Part shown: one piece after another, positions 25,518 through 34,572 of the stretch
Numbering within the stretch: the stretch's first letter is position 1
How the letters are laid out: each line of letters opens with the position of its first letter
Assembly (NCBI RefSeq): GCF_002067035.1
Contig: NZ_MVQB01000016.1
Coordinates: 62,001-126,000 of the forward strand
DNA length: 64,000 nucleotides
DNA from: Methanoregula sp. PtaB.Bin085
GTDB taxonomy: Archaea; Halobacteriota; Methanomicrobia; Methanomicrobiales; Methanospirillaceae
Direction: 5' to 3'
The notes under the pieces: generated by a model
Databases searched by the model: none
What the model saw: the letters and a program-made list of their open reading frames with translations, nothing else
Told to the model about the DNA's origin: nothing
Program-made: the position numbers and the translations under genes

Positions 25518-26933
25518 TTACCTTCGGATTCTTTCAATAATGAGGACCACAACGAGAATCCCCATGAGGAACGTTGCCAGCCCTCCGCTCTGGAGCCATG
25601 CATCCAGGAAATGCCTGCCGGCGATATATGTTGCATCGGGAATCTCAAAACCGGCGATGAGGTGGATGCCGATGGTTGCAAGGAGGACGGAGGGGATGAC
25701 GTACCTGCAGAGAAGAAAAACCGCCCGGGTCAGGGAGGAATCCCGGCCGACCCCTGCCTCGAATATCCCGCGGGGCACAAACCACGTGAACGCTATTGCG
25801 ACGATGGCTCCGGCAAGGTGGAGGCCGAGCGTCCCGATGGTCTCGTCCATGATATCCAGCACGGGAATCCCGTGCAGGCTCAGGTTCATGGCACTGTAAC
25901 TGAGCGCAGGAGCGAGGCTGACGATGAGGAGGATGGCGGTCAGGATACCTGCAGTTTTTCTCCTGCCCCATTTGGCGGCTTCCTGCACCGAGGAGACAGC
26001 GACTTCCAGCATCGATACTGCAGAGGTGAACGCAGCGAAGAAGAGCACGATAAAGAATGCAACCGCGAAAAGGTGTCCTGCCGGCAGCAGGGAGAATGCC
26101 AGGGGCAGGGTCGTGAACGCCAGTTCCGTTCCGGCGGTCGGGGAGAGGCTGAAGGTGAAGACAACAGGAAAGATGACCAGCCCGGCAAGCAGCGCAACGG
26201 CAACGTCTGCGATGCAGATGACGATACTGGCCCGTGGAATATCCTGGTCTTTTGCCATGTACGCACCATAGGTAAGCAGAATCCCCTCCCCGACCGAGAG
26301 GGAAAAGAACGCCTGCCCGAACGCTGCAACCCATAGTCCGGCATGCGTGAGGACCGAGAAATCCGGTGTAAAGAGGAAACGGATCGCTTCGCCAAACCCG
26401 CTCAGCGTTGTGCAGAACAGGGTCATGATCGTAAGGAGGATGACGATGACCGGGACCATCAGGACCGAGACCCGTTCGATCCCCTCCCGGACACCAAGGG
26501 CAACAACCATCCCGGTCAGCACGATGGCAAGGGCCCCGTACCCAACCGGCAGGTACGACCCGGTAAATTCAGAAAAGGTGGTTGCGCTGCCCGTTGCGGA
26601 AAAGACGGAATATGCAAGGGTCCAGCCGGTGATGACGATGTAATAACTCAGAATCAGGAACAGGATGGCGACAAGCAGCCACCCGGCAATGCGGAACTCC
26701 GGGCGGAGCGCCCGGAACGCGCTGACCACCGTGCCGCGGTAGTGGCGCCCCATGGTGATCTCAAGGATCATGAGCGGGAGCGCAAACACAAAGACCGCGA
26801 TAAGATACGGGATGAGGTAAGCACCCCCGCCGTTCTGGCCGAGCAGGGCCGGGAACCGCCAGATGTTCCCGATCCCGACCGCGGCTCCGACCGCTGCAAG
26901 GATGAACGCAACATGCGATGACCAGCGCTCCAT
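25518..26933 (-). CDS. Neurotransmitter:sodium symporter (NSS/SNF) family transporter
   Basis: The 471-residue protein opens with the NSS signature FILAAVGAAVGIGNIWRFP, whose unwound helix 1 binds Na+ and substrate, followed by NGGGAYLIPYL. About twelve helices are visible, as in LeuT-type amino-acid transporters. It probably imports an amino acid or osmolyte with Na+. It is the first member of a long minus-strand run of ion-coupled transporters. Confidence 0.9.
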   Translation of the reverse strand: MERWSSHVAFILAAVGAAVGIGNIWRFPALLGQNGGGAYLIPYLIAVFVFALPLMILEITMGRHYRGTVVSAFRALRPEFRIAGWLLVAILFLILSYYIVITGWTLAYSVFSATGSATTFSEFTGSYLPVGYGALAIVLTGMVVALGVREGIERVSVLMVPVIVILLTIMTLFCTTLSGFGEAIRFLFTPDFSVLTHAGLWVAAFGQAFFSLSVGEGILLTYGAYMAKDQDIPRASIVICIADVAVALLAGLVIFPVVFTFSLSPTAGTELAFTTLPLAFSLLPAGHLFAVAFFIVLFFAAFTSAVSMLEVAVSSVQEAAKWGRRKTAGILTAILLIVSLAPALSYSAMNLSLHGIPVLDIMDETIGTLGLHLAGAIVAIAFTWFVPRGIFEAGVGRDSSLTRAVFLLCRYVIPSVLLATIGIHLIAGFEIPDATYIAGRHFLDAWLQSGGLATFLMGILVVVLIIERIRR

Positions 26934-27083
26934 GGAAAAGTGCCTCGTGTATCCTGTACTCCTTTAGAGGATACCTGCTCCATCATCCCATAAAAACATA
27001 CAGGCATGAATCTTTCCGGGCCGGTATGCCCGGCGGGTTCCGCGGCGAGACTGCAGAAGGGCGGGTGACAGCACGCCTCCTGT

Positions 27084-28607
27084 TCACCGTTTCCCCCACG
27101 TGAACCACCATTCGGGGATATCAAGGGCGGGCTCTTTGCTTTTTCCCCCGGGACCGAGGAAGATGGTCCGCACCTGATCTGCATTCCCGGGCGGGGTCAG
27201 GATGAGCAGCGAGTCCCCCTCGACCAGTACGGTCGAACCGCGGGGACTGAACTGGTCGTCTCCCCGGGCAACGAGGATGATGAGGGTGCCGGCCGGAAGA
27301 CCGGTATGGACAACCTGCTTACCGGCGGCCGGTGAAGCGGGCGGGATGACCAGCTCGATGAGTTCGCTGTTGCCGTTCCAATCCGGGTCCGGTTCCATCC
27401 CGAACCGCGATTTTTTCGGGAGCGGTGCAGAAAGACCGAGTACGCGGGCAACGAACGGGATCGATGTCCCGTGAAGGATGGCTGACGCGATCACCATGAA
27501 AAAGACCATGTTGAAGATGGTCTGCGACTCCGGGACCCCCGAAAGGAGCGGGAAGGTTGCCAGCACGATCGGGGCGGCACCGCGCAATCCCACCCACGAG
27601 ATCATGAGTTTTTCGTTCCGTTCCATCCTCCACGGCATGAGCGCGAGGTACACCGCAACGGGCCGGGCAATGAAGATGAGGACGAATGCCAGGATTATCC
27701 CGGGGAGGATGACCGGCATCAGCCCGGAAGGGAAGACGAAAAGGCCGAGCGTGAGGAAGAGCGCGATCTGCATCAGCCAGGCAATACCTTCGTGGAACCG
27801 TATCAGACTCGTCCTGTGGACGATCGCGGCATTGCCGATGACCAGGCCGGCGATATACGCGGCAAGGAACCCGTTGCCTCCGACGATAACGGTCGTGCTG
27901 TAGATGAAAATGGCACAGGCAAGGGTCAGCACCGCGTAGAGCCCTTCGTACTCGAGCCGGACCGCATTGATGAGCCAGGCTGCAGCCCTGCCCATGCCGT
28001 ACCCGAAAAGCCCCCCGACGGCCATCTGCTGGATAAAGAGGGGCACGAGGGAGAAGAACGAGGTGCCGGGGACCATGATCAGGGAGACAGCCCCGATCGT
28101 GAGGAAGATGGCCATGGGATCGTTGCTGCCGGACTCAAATTCAAGGAGCGGCCGGAGCCTGCCTTTCAGGCTTGCCCGGCGCGACCGCAGGATTGAGAAG
28201 ACCGCGGCGGCATCGGTCGAGGAGACGATTGCGCCGAGCAGGAACCCTTCGAGTGGCGTGAACCCGAGCAGCAGGTCCGCGGCAATGCTGACGATCAGGG
28301 CCGTGAGGGCAACCCCCGCAGTGGAGAGCGCGAGCCCCTTTTTAAAGACCGGTTTCACTTCGGTCCACCGGGTGTCCAGCCCGCCCGAGAAGAGGATGAG
28401 GGCGAGGCCGACAACACCGATGGACTGGGCAGCCTGCGCATTGTCAAAGAAAATTCCCCCCGGTCCCTCGGAACCGGCAAGCATCCCCACGATGATGAAT
28501 ATCAGGAGTGCCGGCAGGCCGAGCCTGCCGGAGACCTTGTTTGCAATGATGCTGACGAGGATAAGAACGGCCGCACCGGCCAGGATGTACTCAACAACCG
28601 GGATCAT
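27084..28607 (-). CDS. NhaP2-type K+(Na+)/H+ antiporter with C-terminal RCK (TrkA-C) domain
   Basis: The 507-residue protein has a CPA1 membrane part, with LPALLIFIIVGMLAGSEGPGG, GAIVSSTDAAAVFSIL, ESGSNDPMA and SWVGLRGAAPIVLATFPLL. After residue about 400 comes a soluble domain (ELVIPPASPAAGKQV, GTLIILVARGDDQFSPRGSTVLVEGDSLLIL) of TrkA-C type that senses nucleotides or ions. It should exchange K+ or Na+ for protons to control cytoplasmic ion and pH balance. Confidence 0.9.
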   Translation of the reverse strand: MIPVVEYILAGAAVLILVSIIANKVSGRLGLPALLIFIIVGMLAGSEGPGGIFFDNAQAAQSIGVVGLALILFSGGLDTRWTEVKPVFKKGLALSTAGVALTALIVSIAADLLLGFTPLEGFLLGAIVSSTDAAAVFSILRSRRASLKGRLRPLLEFESGSNDPMAIFLTIGAVSLIMVPGTSFFSLVPLFIQQMAVGGLFGYGMGRAAAWLINAVRLEYEGLYAVLTLACAIFIYSTTVIVGGNGFLAAYIAGLVIGNAAIVHRTSLIRFHEGIAWLMQIALFLTLGLFVFPSGLMPVILPGIILAFVLIFIARPVAVYLALMPWRMERNEKLMISWVGLRGAAPIVLATFPLLSGVPESQTIFNMVFFMVIASAILHGTSIPFVARVLGLSAPLPKKSRFGMEPDPDWNGNSELIELVIPPASPAAGKQVVHTGLPAGTLIILVARGDDQFSPRGSTVLVEGDSLLILTPPGNADQVRTIFLGPGGKSKEPALDIPEWWFTWGKR

Positions 28608-28821
28608 GAGAACGGTACCTCGTGCGTGTAATCCGGCAGGGGATCTTCATGGCTGGCTGTCTTTCCCGGAACCCGTGGCTGCTGAAGGATGAGTGCGTGA
28701 AGGATATTCCTGCGTACCGGATTCCTCCAGGGTTTGCAGGACCTGTGAGCATTCCCATACCTTGTGAGGGCCCTGTCATGGCATGGGCGGCCGAAAGGTG
28801 ATGATGCGGGCGCATTTCTGC

Positions 28822-29655
28822 CTATTCCGTGACCGGCACCAGCCGGCCCTTCAGGCGTTCCTCGAGGCCTTCCTTCATCAGCGCAATGACGTTGCCGGTA
28901 ACGCCTTTTGCCTGCCGGACAATCAACCTGTCATTCCTGAAGAACTCCCGGTCCGTGCTGCTGTTGTATTCCGACCCGTGGGTCCGGAACCCGATGCCGA
29001 ACGGCGCGAGAATATACCCCATCTGCTGGAAGTTCAGCCAGATGTCCATTGCGGTTTTGATGGCCCCGTCCTCGTGGCCGTTGATGAGGATGCCGGCAAC
29101 CTTGCCCCCGGTCAGCCCGGGTTTGTTGAGGTGATAGAGGTTCTCCATGCAGGTAGTCCGGTCAAGGAAGGATTTGAGCCGCACCGACATCCCGTTCCAG
29201 TTGATCGGGGAAGCAACGATGACCGCCTTTGACGCGGCAAGCATCCGGTGGAATGCCGGCATATCGTCCTTTGCATTCCGGCAGGGATACGTGCAGGACT
29301 GCGCCCGCACCGCGTAACAGCACCAGCAGGGATCAATTCTGAACTCGCTCAGGTTATACCGGCGGTATGTCACGCCCAGCCCGCGGAGCTCCTCCTCCGC
29401 GAGATCGGCCATGTAACCGGTATTGCCGGCCCGGTGGGTGCTGCCGTTGATCAGCAGGACATCGAAGGGTTCGCCATCATAGGTGAGATGTTCCCCTGCA
29501 GTATCCGGGATGAATTCGGACGACGGGCTGTGGCAGACCGGGCAGCCTTTTGGCGGCTTCTCACCGGTAAAGATAAAACCGCAGACTGCGCATCGCCACG
29601 GTATCTTCTGGCCGGTGCCGGCGGGCAAATCAGGTGTCAGCTGGCTCTCGGGCAT
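28822..29655 (-). CDS. FMN reductase-like flavoprotein with N-terminal rubredoxin-like domain
   Basis: The 277-residue protein starts with a rubredoxin-like metal site (WRCAVCGFIFTGEKPPKGCPVCHS, split pairs about residues 19-22 and 35-38). An NADPH-dependent FMN reductase/flavodoxin domain follows: LLINGSTHRAGNTGYMA for FMN phosphate and ASPINWNGMSVRLKSFLDR. A Cys cluster (DPCWCCYAVRAQSCTYPC) lies between, as in iron-sulfur flavoproteins. The fusion suggests electron transfer from the rubredoxin part to FMN, perhaps in oxygen or redox stress. The start at 29655 follows a purine-rich stretch (AGGAGACAGGAAACC). Confidence 0.82.
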   Translation of the reverse strand: MPESQLTPDLPAGTGQKIPWRCAVCGFIFTGEKPPKGCPVCHSPSSEFIPDTAGEHLTYDGEPFDVLLINGSTHRAGNTGYMADLAEEELRGLGVTYRRYNLSEFRIDPCWCCYAVRAQSCTYPCRNAKDDMPAFHRMLAASKAVIVASPINWNGMSVRLKSFLDRTTCMENLYHLNKPGLTGGKVAGILINGHEDGAIKTAMDIWLNFQQMGYILAPFGIGFRTHGSEYNSSTDREFFRNDRLIVRQAKGVTGNVIALMKEGLEERLKGRLVPVTE

Positions 29656-30307
29656 GGTTTCCTGTCTCCTGGATATTCCGGATAACAATAACATCCTGCC
29701 CTGAATCGAAAAACCTTGTTCCTGTGACATGTCCAAGTCCCCGGGTGTTGCCGGTCCGGATGGGGGGTCAGTGGGGATAAAATCAGATTCCGGCCGGAAC
29801 TGCCCGCCCCTCCGTTCCATAACTGTATCAGGCAGGATTCATGACGAGACATTGCGGGCTCCCGGCCACGAACCGGCCATGGCGGTTGATGGCCCCATCA
29901 CCAGCCGGGCCGGATTTATCCCCACTGACCCCCCCATATTTTACGCAGGGATATCCGGAATTTTCATAAGTGAACGTCGTAAAATCCCTCTCATGGACGG
30001 ACATGGATAAAGGGGGGTCATTGGGGATAAAAACATCCGGCCAGCCCGCCGGCTTTTTCTTTCGTTGCCGTCCGGAACCTGTGGGACGGAGGGGTCATGG
30101 GTACGTGACGGCCGGGCGGATTACGCTCTGTTATGGCAGAAAGTCTTCATGCCAAAAAACGGGGAGATCACCGGACCTTTGCTGCATTCCCCAAAAAGAA
30201 CGGGGGTCTCCTGTGCCGGACCAATACCGGAAACCGGGCGGTTGTTTTCCCGCAAGTACCGCAGAGAGTGGCCCGGGAAAAACTGAAATTTCCAAAAAAG
30301 GGGATCC
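29656..30307. other. 650-base gene-free stretch with repeats
   Basis: No credible coding frame is present. The stretch holds three copies of a GGGGTCA(G/T)TGGGGATAAA repeat (listed separately), a 7-base TTTTACG/CGTAAAA inverted pair (29941-29947 and 29980-29986), and a CCGG-rich segment. A small C-rich/A-rich region precedes the mscS-like 3' end. Confidence 0.5.
29761..30032. repeat. Three copies of a 20-base GGGGTCA(G/T)TGGGGATAAA repeat, two forming an inverted pair
   Basis: Copy A is at 29761-29782 (plus), copy B at 29914-29936 (minus) and copy C at 30011-30032 (plus). A and B are perfect complements over about 20 bases and could form a long stem closing a 130-base loop that itself contains CCGG-rich inverted bits. 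C differs by a single G-to-T. Each copy ends in an A-rich GATAAA and is followed by CCGG within 12 bases. No transposase lies nearby. Confidence 0.7.
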
Positions 30308-31129
30308 TTATGCCTTTTTCCCCTCAGGAACACCGCCCTGCATCCATACCACCCGCTGCGGGAACGGGATCTGGAATCCTTCCTGCTCGAGCGCCTGCTT
30401 GATCGCCCAGAGCATCTCGGTCCGGACCGACCACCATTCCCGGGACGGCGCCCAGATCCTGACCATGATGATCACCCCGCTGTCGGCAAGCTCGTCCACG
30501 TATACGGAAGGGGGAGGGTTATACAGGACAAACGGGTGCGCAGCAAGGAGCCTGCTGATGATCCCGATGGCTTTTCCGGCATCGTCCGCGTAACGGATGG
30601 CGATTCGGTACTCGAACCGCCGGGCCTCGTTGGCAACGTAGTTGGTGATCGCGGAGTTGAAGACGGTCTCGTTCGGGATACGGATGTAGATCCCTTCAAA
30701 GGTCTTGAGGGTCGTGGAGAGAATCCTTATGTCTTCGATGGTCCCGGCAGTCTCGCCGATCTTCACGGTATCCCCGATCCTGACCGGCCGCTCCACCAGA
30801 AGGAATATCCCCGACCCGATATTGGTGACAAGACGCTGGCTTGCAAAGCCGATGATGATACCGGCCGTTCCGCCGATGAGGAGGAGCTCGCTGAACTCGA
30901 CATGGAAACTCGGGAGGCTGAGGAATATGCCTGCAAGGATGATCACCGCCTGCGTGATCCTGACGATCTTGGCGAGTTCGTCCTTCCGGACCCGGTCGGA
31001 GAGGCTCTTTTTGATATACACGCCGGCAAGGTTCGCGATGATGAAGGACACGGCCACGATCAGCGCAAAGACGATCAGGTCAGAGACCGTCACGCTGCCG
31101 TAGACCGTTGCGGACAGGAACTCCAGCAT
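30308..31129 (-). CDS. MscS-type mechanosensitive channel
   Basis: The 273-residue protein has three N-terminal helices, the Gly/Ala-rich pore helix (IGGTAGIIIGFASQRLVTNIGSGIFLLVERP), and the MscS beta domain (RIGDTVKIGETAGTIEDIRILSTTLKT...YIRIPNETVFNS). It releases solutes on hypo-osmotic shock. Its start lies one base after the stop of the DUF432 gene, so the two are coupled, as DUF432 and MscS genes often are in methanogens. Confidence 0.93.
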   Translation of the reverse strand: MLEFLSATVYGSVTVSDLIVFALIVAVSFIIANLAGVYIKKSLSDRVRKDELAKIVRITQAVIILAGIFLSLPSFHVEFSELLLIGGTAGIIIGFASQRLVTNIGSGIFLLVERPVRIGDTVKIGETAGTIEDIRILSTTLKTFEGIYIRIPNETVFNSAITNYVANEARRFEYRIAIRYADDAGKAIGIISRLLAAHPFVLYNPPPSVYVDELADSGVIIMVRIWAPSREWWSVRTEMLWAIKQALEQEGFQIPFPQRVVWMQGGVPEGKKA

Positions 31130-31130
31130 C

Positions 31131-31844
31131 TCACGCCACCCCGTGTTCCATCAGAAAACTCTTCTTCTCGACATCCACGAGCAGAAGCTTCCGGGCCCTG
31201 ATGGCAGGGATTGCAGGCGTCATCCCCGGCCGTGGCGGCTGTTCAAGGATCCGGGTCTCGGCAATCATCTTCGAAAAGAGGACCATCTCGCCGGTCATGG
31301 CCACCATCCGGTCGAAATAGATCGGCATGAAATAACATTCAAAGACCGCCCGGGATACTTCGACCCATCCCCGGCTCTTGTTCCGGATCGTGAGTTCCAG
31401 GACCCCTTCGCAGGCGGGATCCGGATTTGGCGGCGTGTCAGAAACCCGGCTCCGGTGGAAGCGGGTGATGACGCCGTTCTCGGGAGAGCCGTACAGGGAA
31501 TACTTGGGCAGGCACCGGGAGAAAACGTCCAGAAGCTGGTATTCATCCTCCTTTGCCACAAAGACCCCGATCTCGAGCGGAAACGTGAGGTATACCTTCA
31601 TGCCGGACTCCGGTTCGATAACCAGCGGATCAAAGACGATCTCGAGGAACCGGGTCACCTCCTTGGGGAGGTTGACCGGCTCCACCGGGTGAATGAACAT
31701 GACGGGATCGGCGGATGCGATGATCTTTTCGACACGGGCCTTCCCGCATTCCCGCAGGTAGCGGTACGACTCACCCTCCCGCCCGATGCTGATGGAAAAT
31801 TCTTTTCCGGTGTGCCTGCACGGGTACGTAAACCTGCCGAACAT
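31131..31844 (-). CDS. DUF432 family protein
   Basis: The 237-residue soluble protein (MFGRFTYPCRHTG...) carries FIHPVEPVNLPKEVTRFLEI and VYLTFPLEIGVFV, features of the archaeal DUF432 family. The ATG at 31844 is chosen because the upstream frame is unconserved and hydrophilic. Its partner MscS gene follows immediately, suggesting a regulatory or accessory role for the channel; function is not established. Confidence 0.82.
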   Translation of the reverse strand: MFGRFTYPCRHTGKEFSISIGREGESYRYLRECGKARVEKIIASADPVMFIHPVEPVNLPKEVTRFLEIVFDPLVIEPESGMKVYLTFPLEIGVFVAKEDEYQLLDVFSRCLPKYSLYGSPENGVITRFHRSRVSDTPPNPDPACEGVLELTIRNKSRGWVEVSRAVFECYFMPIYFDRMVAMTGEMVLFSKMIAETRILEQPPRPGMTPAIPAIRARKLLLVDVEKKSFLMEHGVA

Positions 31845-31947
31845 CACACTGCCCTCCTGCCGTAACCGGACATATGTATGTCTGGTCCTCCGGAACCAAA
31901 GGATGTTATCATGGGTAAAACCGGTATCATTGCCGCATGCCGCCCGT

Positions 31948-34461
31948 TCACTCTGCCGGGTGGCTCTCCCGGTACTCGAGCCATTTGATCGCCTCGACGA
32001 TTGCAAATGCCGCCAGGACGGGCAGGGCAACGTATCCCCAGTGTGCGAAAGAGAGGGGGACAACGCCAAAGATCCCCGGAATTACATAGAGCGCACTGAG
32101 CTGGAGGATGATACCGGCACCGATACCAAAGAAAATGTACGGGTTGATCGTGAGGCTTTTCCTGATATCAAGCAGGAACGGCTCGTGCTCCTGCTGTGCC
32201 TGCAGGCCGTTGCACCACTGGAAGCAGACAAAGGCAGTGAACATGATCGTGACGGCCACCTCGTACGGGTACGTCCCGAGGAGGTGCCAGAACAGGACGG
32301 CTCCGATAACGCCCATCGAAATGCCGAAGGTGAGGATCCGGCGCATCTGCCGGCCGTCGAAGAACTGCTGTGCGGGATCCTTCGGGAGCCGTTTCATCAC
32401 GTTTCCCTCCTCACGGATGAACGGGAAGGTCTTGTCCTGCACCCCGTCCGTGACAAGATTGATCCAGAGGATCTGGATCGGGAGGAGCGGCAGCGGGAGC
32501 CCGAAAAAGACCGTGGAACTGATCAGCACGATCTCGGATATCGATGTGGAGACAAGATAATAGATGACTTTCCGGATATTGTCCACGATGACCCGGGCGT
32601 TCCGGATCGCGTCCACGATGACCGAGAGGTTGTTGTCCACGATCACCATCTTTGCCGCGCTCTTGGCCGCCTCGGACCCGGAGCCCATGGCAATGCCGAG
32701 ATCGGCAGCCCGGAGCGCCGGAACATCGTTCACACCGTCACCGGTGACGGTCACGATCTCACCGTGCTCCTGCAGGGTCTTCACGACCCGGTACTTGTGC
32801 TCGGGAAGGATCCGGGCAAGCACGGTCGCATGTTTCAGGGCAGTTGCGAGCTCGTCATCGTTCATGCCCTCGATCTCCGGGCCGGTCAGGAGCCGGTCGC
32901 CGTTGTTCCAGATATTGACGGACCGGGCAACCTCCCGTGCGGTGAGCGGGTGGTCGCCCGTGATCATGATGACCCGGATACCCGCCCGCTGCGCAACCCG
33001 TACCGCTTCCGCAGCGCTCTCCTTGGGAGGGTCGATGAATCCCACGATCCCGACAATGGAGAACCGCCACGCGGCCGGGTCCTCCGAGAGCCACTTCCCG
33101 GCGCCGAACGCAAGCACCCGGAGCCCCCGGCCGGCCATGGCCTCGATCTGCAGCTCGACCTCCCCGAGCGCAGAGGCATTGTCCGCATGCTTCTTCAGCT
33201 CCTCGTACGCACCCTTGACAGAGAAGCGCTCTTCCCCGTTCACCACGTTCGCCGTTGCCATGAGCCGGCGTTTCGTATCGAAGGGGTACACCCATCGGCG
33301 GGGATTGTGTGCCCGGATCTGCTCATATCCGTCGACCCATGCCGCCAGGGCAGCATCGACAGGGTCCCCGCCGCCGTCCCGGGAATCGTTGCAGAGGGCT
33401 GCGGCAGTCATGAGCGCCTCGCGATCCAGGGCGTAATAATCGTGGACCGCAAGCTTCCCTTCCGTGATCGTTCCCGTCTTGTCGGACGCGATCACCGTTG
33501 CGCTCCCCAGGGTTTCCACGGCCGGCAGGTACCGCACAAGGGTTTTCCTCTTCGAGAGCGCCAGAGCGCCGACCACCATGATGATGGTGACGACAATGGG
33601 CAGGCCTTCCGGCACCGCGGAGACCATCTGGGCAACGAGAAGGTACGCGATCTCCGGAAGCGGCCGGCCCTGCAGGAAGGCGATGGCCCCGACAACCGTG
33701 AAGATCCCGAGAAGGAGGAGGATATACCGGCGCGAGAAATGGGCGATCGCTTTCGTGAACGGGCTGTCAGGCGATCGTTCCTGCGCACGTGCGGCAATTC
33801 CCGCAAAATAGGTCTTTTTTCCGGTTGCCACCACGTATCCCTTTCCGGAACCCCGGACAATGGCAGTTCCCGAGAGGAGGGTGTTTTTCAGGTCATAGGG
33901 TGGTGCATCCTTTGGCACCTGTGCTGCATGATCTTTGAGCACCGGCAGCGATTCCCCGGTCAGTGATGATTCATCGACCGTGAGCGCAGCGCTGTCAGCG
34001 AGCCGGATATCTGCGGTGACAAGGTCGCCTTCCGACAGCGTCACATGGTCCCCGGGCACCAGGTCCTCGGACGGGATGATGCATTCTGCACCGGACCGGA
34101 TAACGCAGACTCTGCTCTCGGTCAGTTTTTTCAGGGCCTCCAGCGACGCTTCTGCCTTCACCTCCTGCCAGAACCCGATGATGCTGTTGACCGCAATGAT
34201 GAAGATGATGATGAAAAAGTCCTTGATATCGGACACGAAAAGCGAGATGACTGCGGCAATGATCAGAATATAGACAAGGATACTGTTGAACTGGCGCAGG
34301 AAGATGACGAGCCGGCCCGTTTTCTCCTCCTTCAGGGTGTTTTTCCCGAATTTTTCAAGACGGGCCTTTGCTTCTGCGTCTGTCAGCCCTTCAGGACCGG
34401 TTACGAGAATGCGGGAGACGTCCTTCGCAGAATGTGCGTGGGGGGCGTTTGGCAGATCCAT
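31948..34461 (-). CDS. P-type (P2) cation-transporting ATPase
   Basis: This 837-residue ion pump has the N-terminal cation-ATPase domain (EARLEKFGKNTL-like), TGES in the actuator domain, SAVPEGLP in helix 4, the phosphorylation site DKTGTIT, and the hinge TGDGVNDVPALRAADLGIAMG. In helix 6, NLVTDG is followed by VQDKTFPF rather than the LPATALGF common in Ca2+ pumps, so the ion is uncertain. The start at 34461 is 30 bases after TATAAAG (34491-34497), giving a near-leaderless message. It probably contributes to Ca2+, Na+ or H+ balance. Confidence 0.9.
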   Translation of the reverse strand: MDLPNAPHAHSAKDVSRILVTGPEGLTDAEAKARLEKFGKNTLKEEKTGRLVIFLRQFNSILVYILIIAAVISLFVSDIKDFFIIIFIIAVNSIIGFWQEVKAEASLEALKKLTESRVCVIRSGAECIIPSEDLVPGDHVTLSEGDLVTADIRLADSAALTVDESSLTGESLPVLKDHAAQVPKDAPPYDLKNTLLSGTAIVRGSGKGYVVATGKKTYFAGIAARAQERSPDSPFTKAIAHFSRRYILLLLGIFTVVGAIAFLQGRPLPEIAYLLVAQMVSAVPEGLPIVVTIIMVVGALALSKRKTLVRYLPAVETLGSATVIASDKTGTITEGKLAVHDYYALDREALMTAAALCNDSRDGGGDPVDAALAAWVDGYEQIRAHNPRRWVYPFDTKRRLMATANVVNGEERFSVKGAYEELKKHADNASALGEVELQIEAMAGRGLRVLAFGAGKWLSEDPAAWRFSIVGIVGFIDPPKESAAEAVRVAQRAGIRVIMITGDHPLTAREVARSVNIWNNGDRLLTGPEIEGMNDDELATALKHATVLARILPEHKYRVVKTLQEHGEIVTVTGDGVNDVPALRAADLGIAMGSGSEAAKSAAKMVIVDNNLSVIVDAIRNARVIVDNIRKVIYYLVSTSISEIVLISSTVFFGLPLPLLPIQILWINLVTDGVQDKTFPFIREEGNVMKRLPKDPAQQFFDGRQMRRILTFGISMGVIGAVLFWHLLGTYPYEVAVTIMFTAFVCFQWCNGLQAQQEHEPFLLDIRKSLTINPYIFFGIGAGIILQLSALYVIPGIFGVVPLSFAHWGYVALPVLAAFAIVEAIKWLEYRESHPAE

Positions 34462-34490
34462 ACGTAAGCATGATACCGTCACCTGCAGGG

Positions 34491-34497
34491 TATAAAG
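34491..34497 (-). promoter_or_regulatory. TATA box for the P-type ATPase gene
   Basis: On the minus strand CTTTATA reads at 34497-34491, about 30 bases before the ATG at 34461. Transcription would start at about 34468, leaving a leader of a few bases at most. Confidence 0.5.
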
Positions 34498-34572
34498 TAT
34501 TGCCGGTGGTTACAAGTCATTGCGAAGATCCCGTATCGGCAGGGTCTTCCGTGCCCCGCCCCCCAATGGGTT

